Shown: positions 47,244 to 59,109 of the stretch, one piece after another
Numbering within the stretch: position 1 is the first letter of the stretch
Layout of the letters: each line of letters opens with the position of its first letter
From: Isoetes taiwanensis
Lineage: Eukaryota > Streptophyta > Lycopodiopsida > Isoetales > Isoetaceae
Reading direction: 5' to 3'
DNA length: 64,000 nt
Assembly: GCA_021234155.1 (NCBI GenBank)
Contig: JAJEKV010000106.1
Location: 943,002 to 1,007,001, forward strand
Translations under genes and position numbers: made by a program
The notes under the pieces: model-generated
Seen by the model: only the letters and a program-made list of their open reading frames with translations
What the model was told of the DNA's origin: nothing
Database searches by the model: none

Positions 47244-49334
47244 ATTGTGCCTCTGTTTGGTTGAAAAGGAGAGCAGATTGGCAGATTCTGGAGCTAAACG
47301 GGTCCATTCTTGCAAATGAGTGTCATCTTCCTGCAATCGTCTTCTTTTTAGGATGCTCTTTTTCGTGCAAAACTAATGAGGCTTCATTCTTATTCCAGGA
47401 TTTTCTCTGCTGGTGTAATCTTTCCCTGACCCGGGTTGGATTTTGGAAGGTGAGTGGATAGCATTGCTTGATCGAATGCTTGCCCAAGTTACTGAAGACG
47501 TTTTTATTCAGGAGTTCATAGTTTGACATTCAGGGATGATAACGGTCTGCATTATTGGGCCTGCAGCTTACTACTTTCAATAGGTATAAAGTCTTCACGA
47601 TTTCTTTCATCACTATAAAGTCTTCACGATTTCTTTCATCATTATTTCTGTAAAGTACAAATTACAGAAGTTGAATAAATACTTATATATGGCTTTGTAG
47701 CTTTGTGCATTATCATTAACTGTTTTTTTGCATCCACATTTCCCCACTTATCTTTATTTTTGTGATGGTTTCATCTAGAAGTGGGCTTTGTTCTCACTAC
47801 CAGCTTCGCACCCAAGTGCCATTCAAATTGAACCTTCTCATGTAAACTATGAACCAATAGCTGCTAATAAAGGGTCAAACCTCTCCAAAAAAAGTGCTGC
47901 ATCATATGAGATTGCGGGCCTGCTGGACCGCTTCTGACCAATGTGGCATTTCTATATGACACGTTTTTTATACATTGGTCTGTTATATTAAAGAGAAGGC
48001 ATGCAGCAGATTGATGCACCTAAAGGGGATTGAGCTGCAGAAGTATTGGTATTGCTTGGAAAATTGAAGGTTTGCTTCAATTACATATTTATCCTTGCAT
48101 TTAGAAGTCTATCCTATTTGCATTTAGAAGTATGCCATTAGTAATAGAGTTCTATTCTCAGCCCTTATTAGAAGGCCATTGTGCTTTAGTGTGGTTTTAA
48201 AATGTATGGCTGATTCCACAAAATATTACTCCACAATTTGCTGCGCAATGGAAAAATCTTGATGTACAAATCCATGAACCATGTACAATGGTAACAGTTG
48301 ATCATTTTCTATTGCAGGAGCAGATTATCTCTAAAGAAAAAAGGGAAGGTGCTGTGACAGCATGCTTTTGTTGTCATCCTCAATACTTTCAGATTGTTGC
48401 AATGTAAAGGTAATTCTAAGTGGACATGGGAATTATGTTCTTATATGGAAATTTCTGTAACTTTATTAACAAGTTTAAAATAAAGAGCTGAATTGGTAGA
48501 TGGGTTTACATGCTGCTGGTGTTTCTATAGAGATTATATCTTGATAGGGCATTATGTCAAATTAAAATGCGCCTCTGCATTAAACATTCTTGGTTTAGTT
48601 TTTTATGGTATTATGACCATTCTTGATGTTTCCTTCTCATGAGATGATTCTAATTTGGTTCAGAGTTTAGATAAGTAGATCCTATAATTGAAATTAGAGT
48701 TGAGCTTCATGTCATTAGCCCAAGTTAGAGAGCTATTTTATCGTGCTGAATTAAAAAGACACATATAGCAAATCAGAGCATTTACATATGTTTCTTTTAG
48801 TGCTTTGTTGGCGTGAAGCTTTAAACTAGCATTAAAGCAATAATGCAGGAAGCTTACTTGAATAATTAGCTTAATTGATGTTGCATTTCAGATGGCCCTG
48901 ACTTTGTGGAGGTATACAAATTCGTTGATGAGATATTGATCCAGAGATAGCAAGGAATTTTGAGAAACTAAGATCCATTAGTTCAGTGGACTCTGAAACT
49001 ATATGATCGTTTGTTACCCCCAACAAACGCCTTAAGGTAATGATTTTACTCCATACTCTACTGCCATGCCATTTAAAATTTGTCTTAGAATAGAGTGTAA
49101 TGGTTGGAAGTAATGATCTGAGTTGAAATTTTAGGCTAGCTTTTAAGGGCATGAAAGAAGCCATATTTAGATTTTCAAAACTTCTGAAGACAGTAGTTAC
49201 CATGTAGAAGGATCCATAAATATATTATAAAAATGGAGCTATTTTCTAAAGTGGTTGTTGGAAATGTAGCTGTTCATATTTATAGGTGCTTGGTGGAGGC
49301 ACAGAGCGTCTAACCAGTTGCAGTACCAAGATGT
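47244..49334. other. No recognisable gene
   Basis: No protein recognised. A 28-bp head-to-tail duplication (TATAAAGTCTTCACGATTTC and 8 more bases) lies at 47585-47641. Confidence 0.45.
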
Positions 49335-49720
49335 GGTATAATGATTTCTGGATATCCAGGTAAAGGTTGCCTTGCCTTAGAATATATTGAGAAGATGCAA
49401 GATAATGGCGTACGATGGGGAAAGTGCATTTTTGAGAAATCACATTTATCAGCTGATTTTGGAAAGCAAATGGAGGATATAGCATCTTAAGATCATCAAT
49501 CTTCCAGAAGGTAAACAAATACACACCCATTGAAAGATAAATGTGAGTTAGACATCAATAGTGCATTTGTAATACTTTGGAACTTTTGGCCACATTATGG
49601 CTGAGGACATCGCCCCAGCAAAGGCAGCTCTGTCTGCATTCTTTCTGCATGCAGTTATTTAGGAATGGTAAATGAAGGCTACCACTGTCTTTTTATATCA
49701 GAAGTGAGCATGCATGCTCT
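49335..49720 (+). pseudogene. PPR remnant
   Basis: 49340-49408 reads IMISGYPGKGCLALEYIEKM, then QDNGV, one half of a PPR and the start of the next. About 180 bp later the frame near 49612-49710 reads SSVCILSACSYLGMVNEGYH, the following conserved PLS block. The sequence between them is garbled. Together they show a decayed PLS-type PPR gene distinct from the one at 35.5-37.1 kb. Confidence 0.6.
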
Positions 49721-51536
49721 GACAGTGATAGTATGATTGGTTGTGATGGACAGGTAAATGTAGTTGAGCAAATGTAAATGCAAGGTATGTAGTAAATGCA
49801 AGGTAAGGTTTTTGGTATGTGTTTACTTGCTCTAAATCCCATGAGAAATATGGTAGGCAAGCCACTTTGTTTGCTTCAGTTGCAAAATCACAGTTTTGTT
49901 TGGTAGGGTTTAAACTATAATCACAGTTTTGTTTTGTTTGTTTGGTAGGGTTAAGCGGTAAGGCTTGACTTTTAGTTGATTTCCTCCACCATGTTGCTTA
50001 GCAGTAGAAAAATGATGAAGCGACCATGCAAGTTAATCGAAAACTTCTTTCTGTTATTTCTTTTACTCATACTCCTTTGAATGGACACATCTAGAATTTT
50101 GCCATGGCTTTCCCCTTTCTTTACATGTTCCGTTGCATGAACAAGCTACTAATTTTGCTAGAACTTTCGTGCTTCATTCAACTTCTATTTTTTGACCAAT
50201 GTGATTACTGATTATGCTTCCTTTTGTTTTTTGTCCAGTGGCATTATTGTATCAGCATCACATGCTTCCTTCATATGCTGTCAAAAGCCTTATTGGATCG
50301 CTCCTTTTTCATCATTTGGTAGTACAGTCTCGAGCATTCAATGCACCTTTATCCTTTGATTTCTCATCTTTGTCATTGTTCTGCACTGCACTTAAGCAAG
50401 TCATCTTCCATCTGTATTTTATCATTTCAAACTTATGATCCTAATTCATCTTAATTCGTCAAGATGGTCTTGAGTGATGAACCAGGCTCTATAAAGAGTT
50501 GTAATAAAGAAAGGTAGGGTTATAATGGGACAATGTTGATGGTTCAAATCCATCAAGGAATCTTTGCCATCCTTTTGAATTGGCACTTTGATGCTCCGCA
50601 TGGAGAAGGTTATTATTGACTGGAATTCGTATATTGATTTGAGAGTTCCAAGCTAATAAGTACATCGTTAGCAAGATGGCTACCGTAGCTATGAAAAAAC
50701 ATGGAAGTACAAAGGATTGTTATTTGTCCAATGATGTCAAAGATACGTTCGTTTCTTTATAACAACTGCCACATGCATTTGTAACTATGCCACATGTCTA
50801 ACTCTGCCTAAGGTAGTCATTACATTTCGAAATAACTACTTCAGCATGCATTTGCAATATGCCACGTGTTTAACTCTGCCTACCGTAGTCATTACATTCG
50901 GGGAAAATAAATTTTGCAGGACACTGAAATTGAGTTCTTTCACTTAAAATTGTGTCGTTACATCTCATTGATTATTTAGAGTTAAGTAGTTTTACTAAAA
51001 ATCCAAATTTATATGTTAGCAACATGTTAACATCTTTCTTTCAACAAGTTGCACACCTTGAAATGCCAATGCAAGTACTAATCATAGTTTTGCAAATGCG
51101 AAATAATATTAAAAATGGTGGGCAGTACACACTGGGCAATTCAAAATGTCTTTACATGAACGATGTGCCGAATGTTGTTGCGCATAAATTGAGTTGTGCT
51201 CATTTATTATCCATTGATGCAAGTTATTAGCTTGAGACTAAATGTCTCCACCAATATTCAAATGACGGCTTAATAGAACAAAACATATGCTATTGAATAT
51301 TTTGGACACAACCTTAAACCAATACTCTAAATGATATGCACGCTGCCTGCCCATTCTTTTCCACCCTAACCATAAATCAGTGGGAATAATGGAAAGCATA
51401 ATGCTCGGCTTCCCTAAATAGTAAACCCCTTCACACTTTGCACGCCATTACATCTATGGACACAAGTACATTTACATCTTTTCATTTTACTTACAAACTC
51501 CATTACGTCTACCAATTCCAGACATCCACGATTAAT
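49721..51536. other. No recognisable gene
   Basis: No protein recognised. A duplicated block (TGCCACATG or TGCCACGTG, AACTCTGCCTA and TAGTCATTACATT) lies at 50767-50898. Confidence 0.45.
50767..50898. repeat. Imperfect tandem duplication, ~65-bp units
   Basis: ACATGCATTTG (first unit) or GCATGCATTTG (second), then TAACTCTGCCTA and GTAGTCATTACATT, occur twice in the same order. Confidence 0.8.
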
Positions 51537-51565
51537 GCCCGGCATCGCCGGGCACACGTTTCTAG
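51537..51565 (+). mobile_element. Helitron 3' end
   Basis: The identical 17-base hairpin GCCCGGCATCGCCGGGC (51537-51553) is followed by ACACGTTT, CTAG and then T. It belongs to the same family as 46703-46731. The 5' end was not found. Confidence 0.65.
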
Positions 51566-52127
51566 TGTTCATTTGTTATTTAAAGTCATTATAGATCTGG
51601 TTAAATGCCACATTTAAATTATACTCTTGTTATTGCACAATAAGATTAAACTCAAGCCTTACAAGCAACATCTCCTAAAGAGCCTAGAACATTTCATGGG
51701 TGATAATCACCTTCTCAAGAATGTAGAAGAGAATACAAAGATATTTGCCAAATTGACAATTAGAGATGAACATATAAATTGTTTGCAGAGAAGCCATTTC
51801 ACGAAAACCAAGAGCATGCAATAGGACTAAAACATCCATTGACGAAAATACAAAATGATCAGGTTTTTGAAACCTCTTAAGGTTTGCGAGGAATCTATTT
51901 CTGGATCAATGATTCCTAAGACCGTCTGTTTCGACATTCTCTTCGTGTTATCCCATCTTAAACTGAAACAAAAGGCTGCTTTGCTATCTTTTATTGGCCA
52001 GCATAGCAAAGATAAGAAAAATGATGAGAGTTCAATGGCGAGAAGCAGCATGGGTGGGTGTTTTCCACCCTTCGAGACAAACCTCCTGAGGTGTTTTTGA
52101 GGCTCATGCTTCATTCTGGTCTTATAC
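51566..52127. other. No recognisable gene
   Basis: Short open frames on both strands (for example 51627-51824 and 51855-52100, plus strand) match nothing I know. They may be diverged upstream parts of the fragment that starts at 52128. Confidence 0.3.
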
Positions 52128-52900
52128 ATTGCAGCTTTTGTCGAAACAACCACCTTATTTTAAAGAGGAAGGGGATATGGATAAGTGCTTTAGATGTCAT
52201 AATGAGTTGTACCATTATGCATATATAAATACCATCATGATGCAGCATGTGTTACTATGGCTAACAAAGATAGATAGTGGCTATGTATCATCTCTATTCC
52301 TACCATCTTTAGAAAATAAATATGGTCGTCAACCTCTAGAATTTATGATTAAGAAGCGTGTTAGGTCCACTAGTTGGACACTCTTCCGATGGAGATGCAC
52401 ATAGGAGGTCTTGTACGCTAGAAGAATACACTTCCTTGAAAGAAAGGAAGGAAGTTTGCCATTCCATGGGAAGGATGAGTTTTTAGTGCTGCCATGAACA
52501 AAGATAGCAGCATACATGGACTACATGATCAAGACTTCATCCATAATGGGAAGAAGCTGATCAATCCTCTTGACAGTGCATCTCGGAAGCTTTACTTGGG
52601 TGATGAACTCGTCACTCTAAATGATGTGTGGCATGTTTTTCACAATTTTGAAGGTGAGCATGGTCTTCAATAGGTGATGTGGAAAGAAGAGACAGGCAAA
52701 ATTGTTCCTCTCGAAGAGTTCAAGTGTGCTTGGAAATTACGTGATCCAAAGCACAGTAATCCAATGCGTACATTGGGGATTCCACACTGCTGGATTATTC
52801 TGTAGATTAGTCTTGGATTTATAATGGGTCCAGGATGTAGAAGCAAACTTGAATGTTGAAGATGCCGATTTTCTGCTATAAGAGATACTTTCCACCTGTT
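52128..52900 (+). pseudogene. Transposase-like gene, copy 2 (fragment)
   Basis: This matches the core of the gene at 2921-7400. In three frames it reads LGPLVGHSSDGDAHRRS, then GLHDQDFIHNGKKLINPLDS, then SRKLYLGDELVTLNDVWHVF, then GEHGLQ and DVERRDRQN, and after a deletion MRTLGI. It keeps TAC (Tyr) at the position where copy 1 has a stop. It has its own frameshifts near 52400 and 52500 and a TAG after GEHGLQ. The zinc-finger and C-terminal blocks are not recognisable here. The best-kept part is again DQDFIHNGKKLINPLD. Confidence 0.6.
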
Positions 52901-54286
52901 TGATAGGGGTATTGTATCAAATAGTAGTCTATGGTTTTTCTACAATGTCCTAATATCTCTTGCTTTAATGAATTTGATGACAACAGATGGATCTATTTGA
53001 TTATACGATGGCTGGCTGTGGAAAAAGGATTCTCTGCCTTATGTAATGGAAAAAAGCTTCTCTGCTTTATGCAAACGCCAGCGCTGCTTGGTATTTGTGG
53101 ACGACAAGAGCCTCTGGGCAATATGTCATCTGATTTTCGATATCAACATACTTAAGAAGCGAGAAGTGAGATTTATAATTATGATCTGTGACCATAGGAG
53201 TACTTTTGTGCAGTGCAAATGATGTCGTGACATATGTTAAGGGATGCGCTTGTTTGCAGCCAGAGCATAGATGTAGAAAGCCATCCTATTTAGGTGAAGA
53301 TCCATAGCTGAAGGAATTTGTCTTATTTATGTGAAGATCCATAGCTGAAGGAATCTATAGATTATAGACTAAGGCTGGACTTTTTTCGCCATAGCCATAT
53401 AAGGAGAGAGAATTTGAAATTTTAGTTGTGGTGAGTTATGGAAGGGTTTTTTTTTTTCTTTTTTTTTTCCAATCAAAATAACAAGATCTCCCATAACACA
53501 CACCAATGCTATAATGATATGGGCAAAACTTCTTTTTAGTAGGAGTTGGATGTGGTAGGGGTTCGTCGAAGGAGACAAAGAACAACTTGTACAACTCGTG
53601 TCTGGTGAAGGTAAGGTTTTTGTTGTTGCTAGGTTGACAGGCTTTTATGTTGCAAATGGCCTGCATGATGATGATCTTGTTCTATGTAACTTGCCAGTAG
53701 ATTTGAGAATGTGTGTAGTGGTATGCAAGAAAGGGACTTGTGTGTATGTAGGGACTTGTGTGTATGTCTATGGAAGTGAGTTGAAGATGGTGGATAATGA
53801 AAGCACATAATAGAAGTGCATGATGATGGAAAGAATGTGAAGCCTGTGCCAAGTGTGTTTATGAAGTTTCTTACACATTGTTCAACCTTAGTCATTGTTC
53901 AACCTTAGACCAACTTGTCAAAACGTTTGCAAAAGTTCAATCACTTCAAAAAATGTTCATGGTTTAGAAGCACCTTGTGTAGCTTGCATATAGAACTGAA
54001 TGTCAAGAGGATCTTTAGCTGCATGTAGAACTTCTTAATTTTCTAGATTAAAATGAACATCCAAATTGTGGCATAGAATAGAGGTTGGGTTAAAAACAAA
54101 CAACTGCAGGGACCCAACATTAGCTGATTGTTTACGGCATAGTAGAAGATTAGTAGAAGATGTCAAATAGTTTGGATCATACAGTGCTTGTCTTTTATCA
54201 CAAAAAATAGAAAAATGCAAATTTATGTCCCCTTTTTTTGTAAAGAATGTAATAAATTCCTTTGCCTTAAGAGCACATATTGATCG
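52901..54286. other. No recognisable gene
   Basis: No protein recognised. It contains short duplications: GTGAAGATCCATAGCTGAAG twice at 53294-53356, GGGACTTGTGTGTATGT twice near 53734-53768, and CATTGTTCAACCTTAG twice at 53876-53909. Confidence 0.45.
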
Positions 54287-56898
54287 CTATAGTGTGCTGA
54301 ACGTTGTATTCTGCAATCTCCAAACTGTAATGTTTGTGGCTATAATTGTAGATTCGCCATCATTAAAAAGGAAGAGGTTAGCATTTTCCTCAATAGCTTT
54401 ACTTGGATATGCACGAGATGTGATTACAACCCTGCCACCTTGCGCAAAAGTTTCCACAATAGAGTGGTCAACCTACCACATAAAATAATGGCATGATTAG
54501 TTGAGATTACACAAATACACGAGTCAATAATGTACTTACTAAGAGTCTTGCAGATAAATGCTCCCCTTTGACAACATTTACAAAGCTACCATACAGGGTT
54601 TTGGTAACATTTGAGGAGATCAATGAAGATCTATGAAAATAAGAAAGTAGATTAACAAATTTCTCAAAAAGAGAAAAACATTGAGAATGTAAAGCAATAC
54701 CTTCTTTGATCGGAACATATAACTGAATGCACACCTTCCTTTGATCGAGCAAGCTTAAAGGAAATAGCAGTGCGTTCCCTCAAATCCTTAGAAGCAAGAA
54801 CATACAACCCAAAAGATGCAATCAAATCTTCATTATTTGTCTTGTTACAAATAACTTTTGCATCATCTACATCAAGCTTTAGTCCTCCCAATTTATGTTT
54901 ATGTTCTTCAATGTTGAAATGTACTTCAATGTCAAGCTATATAAACAAAGTGTATTTTGTTAGTCATGTCATATTTATACAAGAAATGCAATAGAAGCCA
55001 ACATTACCATGGATCCTTTGCCTCCTTCAATCTCAATTGTATGGCCAGGCTTAATGAGCACATCTTCTTGAATAAAGTAATTTGACCTAATTGTTTCAAC
55101 CTCCTCCACAGGCCATTGCCTCAACATGTTTAGGTTCTCATCATCTAACCAGATTCTTCTTGGAATGGCCTAATATTAGAAAATAAAATATGAGTACAAC
55201 TTGGAAAATAGAAGCATAAAGTTGTTAAATCTAACCTGAACAGAAGCCCAACCCTTTGCAAGGTCATCATCAGAAGTGTCAGTTTCTTGGATCCAACCCC
55301 AGAGAATTCTACGACCACGACTGGTATCGTAGAAAGTTTTGGAGGCATAGAAGACACCATAATCATAGCGCAAGACGGTAATAGCATTGGAATAGTCATG
55401 CTGAGGGATGAAGCGATCAGAATCCTCGTCATAGGAACCAACAATGTAGGAATCATAACGACGATCATCGAGACTGACTTTGAGGACATGTGCGAGGTGA
55501 GAACCATTTGTAGAAGTATCAAGACCAAAGTTACCAGAGAGGGAGACGGGGTAAAAGTCAGGGCACTCCCACATGCCAGTGCCAGGGCCAGAGTAGAGGG
55601 GGTGGTCGACGAGGGTCCAATTATAAAAGTCAGGGCTAGTATAAATGAGAGCAATACCAGTATGGTTAACATTATGTTTGGAACCGACGAGGATACGCCA
55701 GAGACCGTCGCGGCCGAGCCAGGCAGTGGTGGGGTCACGAAAATCGCTGGAATTTATTCCGGCGGGGGCGACGGCGATAGGATTCTGGGGAATCTTTCTC
55801 CATTTTCTAAGCAAAGGGTCATAGGGGTCCTCTGGAATGGCCATGCTCTGCATTTGATCTGAACCGTTGGACCAGCCGGTGTAAAGGAGCACAGGCTTAC
55901 CGTCGATGAAGGAGGCAGATCCTGACCATACACCTTTTATATCATACCATTCATCTGGTTCTAAGGCTGCTTCCAAATACGACCATCTTAGCATATCGTT
56001 TGATACTGCATGGCCCCATGTTATATTCCCCCATACTGCAGAATCCGGATTGTATTGATAGAACAGATGATAGAATCCTTCGTGGAACATTGGCCCTGCA
56101 TTGTTTCTCCATTCATTAGCTCCAGAAATTTTTATAAACAGCCTGCAACTAAAATGTATGGCCTCAGCTTTTGTAACTGACCGTTTGGATCTGTCCTTTT
56201 TCCATTCGCCAGTTCGTTCGTCGCGTACATGCATCACCGTATTGGCGTTAGAAATTCTTTTCTGAAATACCCACTTCATATCATCGTTTGTTTGTTTATT
56301 TTTCTGTCGATTTACTTACCAGCCTGACTTTTCGTACACGTCTCAGTCGTCAACTGTTATTATTTATTTCATGCTGTAGATTTGATTAGTTTGGATTCCC
56401 TGCCTAATTTAAGATTATTACTTATGAACCTTTTTCCGAATCGTTAACAGAGGACAGAATATGAGACCACGAGCTTTTTCTCTCAAGAATATGCAAGAAG
56501 TAAAAAAGGACTGATCCAACAAGCAAATAACATGAATAAACCACATGCTTACTCATTGCTTTAACAAATCAATGTTATCAGATGTAACAGAGCATTTTTT
56601 TTAACACAGAAACAACTGAAAAGAATTTAACAAGGAGAAAAAAAAAACGGAGGAGAAAAGGGTTCAGGTTACCATTCATCCAATTTTTGGAAGGCTGGAA
56701 GTGGTAACCGGTCCGGTGATAGACCCCATTAGAAGCTACAGCTGCAATACGAGAAGTTTTCCAGTTTTGTTGACGAAGCTCATGCTCAAAAATTCTGGAA
56801 GGAAGAGAAACACAAAAAGGAGGGAAAAAAAGGGCTACAAACAGCAAGCAAAATACTGTTTCTAAGCCCAGATTTTTAACTCCTGGGTAAGTAGACAT
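54287..56898 (-). CDS. CWINV: Cell-wall invertase (GH32), complete, 7 exons
   Basis: It hydrolyses sucrose in the apoplast. Exons on the minus strand: 56898-56673, 56190-56182, 56095-55236, 55169-55008, 54936-54701, 54630-54540 and 54472-54287. All junctions are GT/AG and the total is 1770 nt (589 residues). Residues 12-33 form a hydrophobic signal peptide. The nucleophile is Asp76 in WMN-DPNG, encoded across exon 1 and the 9-nt exon 2. The transition-state Asp199 is in FRDP, and the acid/base Glu255 is in MWECPDFYP. The Pro after WEC marks the cell-wall type; vacuolar forms have Val. The C-terminal beta-sandwich follows. I chose ATG 56898 because an in-frame TTG at 56934 would lie at the expected transcription start below the TATA box. 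No lesion is visible. The last exons match those at 1-543. Confidence 0.95.
56182..56190 (-). other. Mini-exon 2 of the invertase (9 nt)
   Basis: On the minus strand ATCCAAACG is framed by AG before and GT after. It completes Asp76 and adds Pro-Asn and the first base of Gly, supplying the DPN of the active-site WMNDPNG. Nine-base exons of this kind are typical of plant acid invertases. Confidence 0.92.
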
Positions 56899-56960
56899 GA
56901 CGATTATAGAAGGACGAAGAGCTGAGAAAAGCAAGGACGGATATGGCTATGTCTAAGAAG

Positions 56961-56970
56961 GTATATATAG
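56961..56970 (-). promoter_or_regulatory. TATA box of the invertase
   Basis: CTATATATAC on the minus strand, about 63 bp upstream of the ATG. Transcription would start near 56936, leaving a leader of about 38 nt. Confidence 0.65.
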
Positions 56971-57897
56971 TCGAAATTGCCGGCCTTGGTGGCCAATGCA
57001 AAAAAGCTGCTTTTAATCTAATCCAATCTCGTTTTGATCTAATCCAATTTTGCGCTTTTCCAAACGAACGGTCCACATCACTGCAAAAGCACACGTTCCA
57101 AAGGAACCGCCACGTCAGCATCCACGTTGCATGCCACGCTGGCCTATCGGGTGCTGACATTTGCCTTTTAATATTTTATTTTTTATTCTTCCAGCTCATT
57201 TCCTTATCCCCATTCATGATCTCTCTCCATCATACTTCCTATGTGTGAGTCTTCTAACGTTGCATTATTACAAGCATCTTCCTTTGCCCTCAAATCTCAT
57301 GCCCAGCTTCACGAGAAAAGGAATTTCAAGTTGCAGCTGCAAACCACCCTCTGCAAGTTGCATGCAACTACCCCATATGCACCATGCTCAGATCTCACTC
57401 GCGCATCGAACAATTTGGTCTATCTCAAGTGTTGATCACACATGATTGTGCTATTTCATATTCACCTTATAAGTCACATGGCTCGCATTTGGTGTACTTT
57501 ACTCTGATTGTTGACCTTGCAAATCTCTTGGATGTGTTCCATAATCCTAAGCAATGGGCCAGATATATGGTTGCTTCTGAGGTCATATGCACAACTCAAA
57601 ACCTCGATAATTGAGTGTGGCAATACACCATGTTCAAATTTAATCACTTAAACAACGTTTCATGATTCTTTAGAGGCAAGGTAAAATTTAGTGGAAATGA
57701 TTGTATGGTTTTATATTACCATTTGTATACGAATGGTGTAAAGGACTAAAAGTAGACGCAATAACAAATGGATGTCTTTGAGATTAAATACTTAGTATAT
57801 TTATTGATGATATAACTTTCTTGTGGAGGTGGTCTGGATAATAAAAACATTGATATTATTTACACATGGATAGAATAGTCTTTAAAAAAAAAATTGA
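56971..57897. other. Invertase upstream region, no gene seen
   Basis: No protein recognised. The first few hundred bases should hold the invertase promoter. Confidence 0.4.
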
Positions 57898-58884
57898 TTT
57901 TTTGAAGGACGTCAAACTTTATTGAAACTCCAAGCCAAAAGCCAGATACAAATGCAGAGGCGGGAATAAAATCTCAGAGGACAATCATGATCCACTTAGT
58001 AGAACCACCAGCCTATGCATAAGACAACACACTCAAATAGAACTCAAATATCAACTGTCGCTTGGCAGGAGCAAGCGAAGAGGAATGGTAGGTCTTAGCC
58101 ATTCTAGCTTGTGGGTCCTGGAGGACAACTGCAGGAGGAATATCCAAACCCTGAAAGACACACAATCTTCTGCGCTTTCAGATGGACCACAACAACCATC
58201 CTGATACTAAATGAAAATTTATTCCAAGTATCCGGATAAATAGCCAGGAGCACTTGCTGACTTGTCAATGTCATATGTAAAAGAGAAAGCAGCCAAGACC
58301 AAACAGGCTGGAGATGATCACATAAAAAGAAACAATGCTCAATAGTCTCGTTCCTTTGCTTGCACAGTGGGCAGAATGCTGATACTTGAGGATTGGATCT
58401 GTGGACAAGCACATTCACACGAGGGCATCTGTGAAGAATCTGCCACCAAAGCACAGCCACCTTAGGATGTAGTTTATCCCAAGTCCAAGTCCACATACAT
58501 CTCCAACTAGGAGGTGGGAGCTAAAGGTACCACTTAGTGGATGGTGGAAGGATATCAGCATTGACAAGCAGCCTATACATAGAGTTCACAAGCCTATGCT
58601 CGTGAACACTATGGTGGAAAATCCACATGTACCCTCCAGTAGGCCTCTGGAACAACCAATGGCAGAGTACTAGCAACCTTTTGCCAAATAGGTCTGTCCC
58701 ATCGAGACAATAAGAATTTTGTTTGAAAGATTTGCCATGTCGCTAACTGGCCAGAATCGTACCATGCCGCAACTGTCCAGATTCTGACTAACCTCCAACG
58801 TCGTTGAGTTAATGGATGAACTGAGGCACAAAGCCATACAAAAAATAATAATAAGGTAGCTTTGATGGCTCTAAAGCCACACAA
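57898..58884 (-). pseudogene. L1-like LINE 3' end (minus strand), copy 1
   Basis: On the minus strand 58496-58104 reads KLHPKVAVLWWQILHRCPRV, then NVLVHRSNPQVSAFCPLC and ETIEHCFFLC. This is the zinc-binding domain found at the end of plant LINE ORF2 proteins. Upstream, 58884-58609 gives RRWRLVRIWTVAAWYDSG, part of the same region. The element ends with an AATAAAG motif, then GACGTCCTTC and a short A run at 57898-57903. It is truncated on its 5' side near 58.9 kb and has frame breaks. Confidence 0.8.
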
Positions 58885-59109
58885 AAAAATCTTCTTTGAT
58901 TACGAACCTATATAAAGCAGTTTGAATATTTGGATGCTACCATTTTTTTTTATTCATCATCCAATAAATTGACATGGGCACATTGATGGTTAAAAAAAAA
59001 AAAAAAGGGACAAAAAAAATATGTGGCCAATTCTAATTGATCTTAGAATGTTGTAGTTTTTGCCCAAGAACTTGCTGAAATGCTTACATCCTTTTACAAC
59101 CACACACAG
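58885..59109. other. Spacer between two head-to-head LINE fragments
   Basis: About 225 bp with two A-rich runs (58986-59027). No gene. Confidence 0.5.

Noticed and set aside
50538-50554. tRNA-like T-arm (GATGG-TTCAAAT-CCATC)
   Set aside because: The T-arm is perfect but no matching acceptor stem, D-arm or anticodon arm can be drawn upstream.
56898-56934. Longer invertase N-terminus starting upstream of 56898
   Set aside because: The upstream in-frame codon is TTG, and it falls at the expected transcription start below the TATA box.
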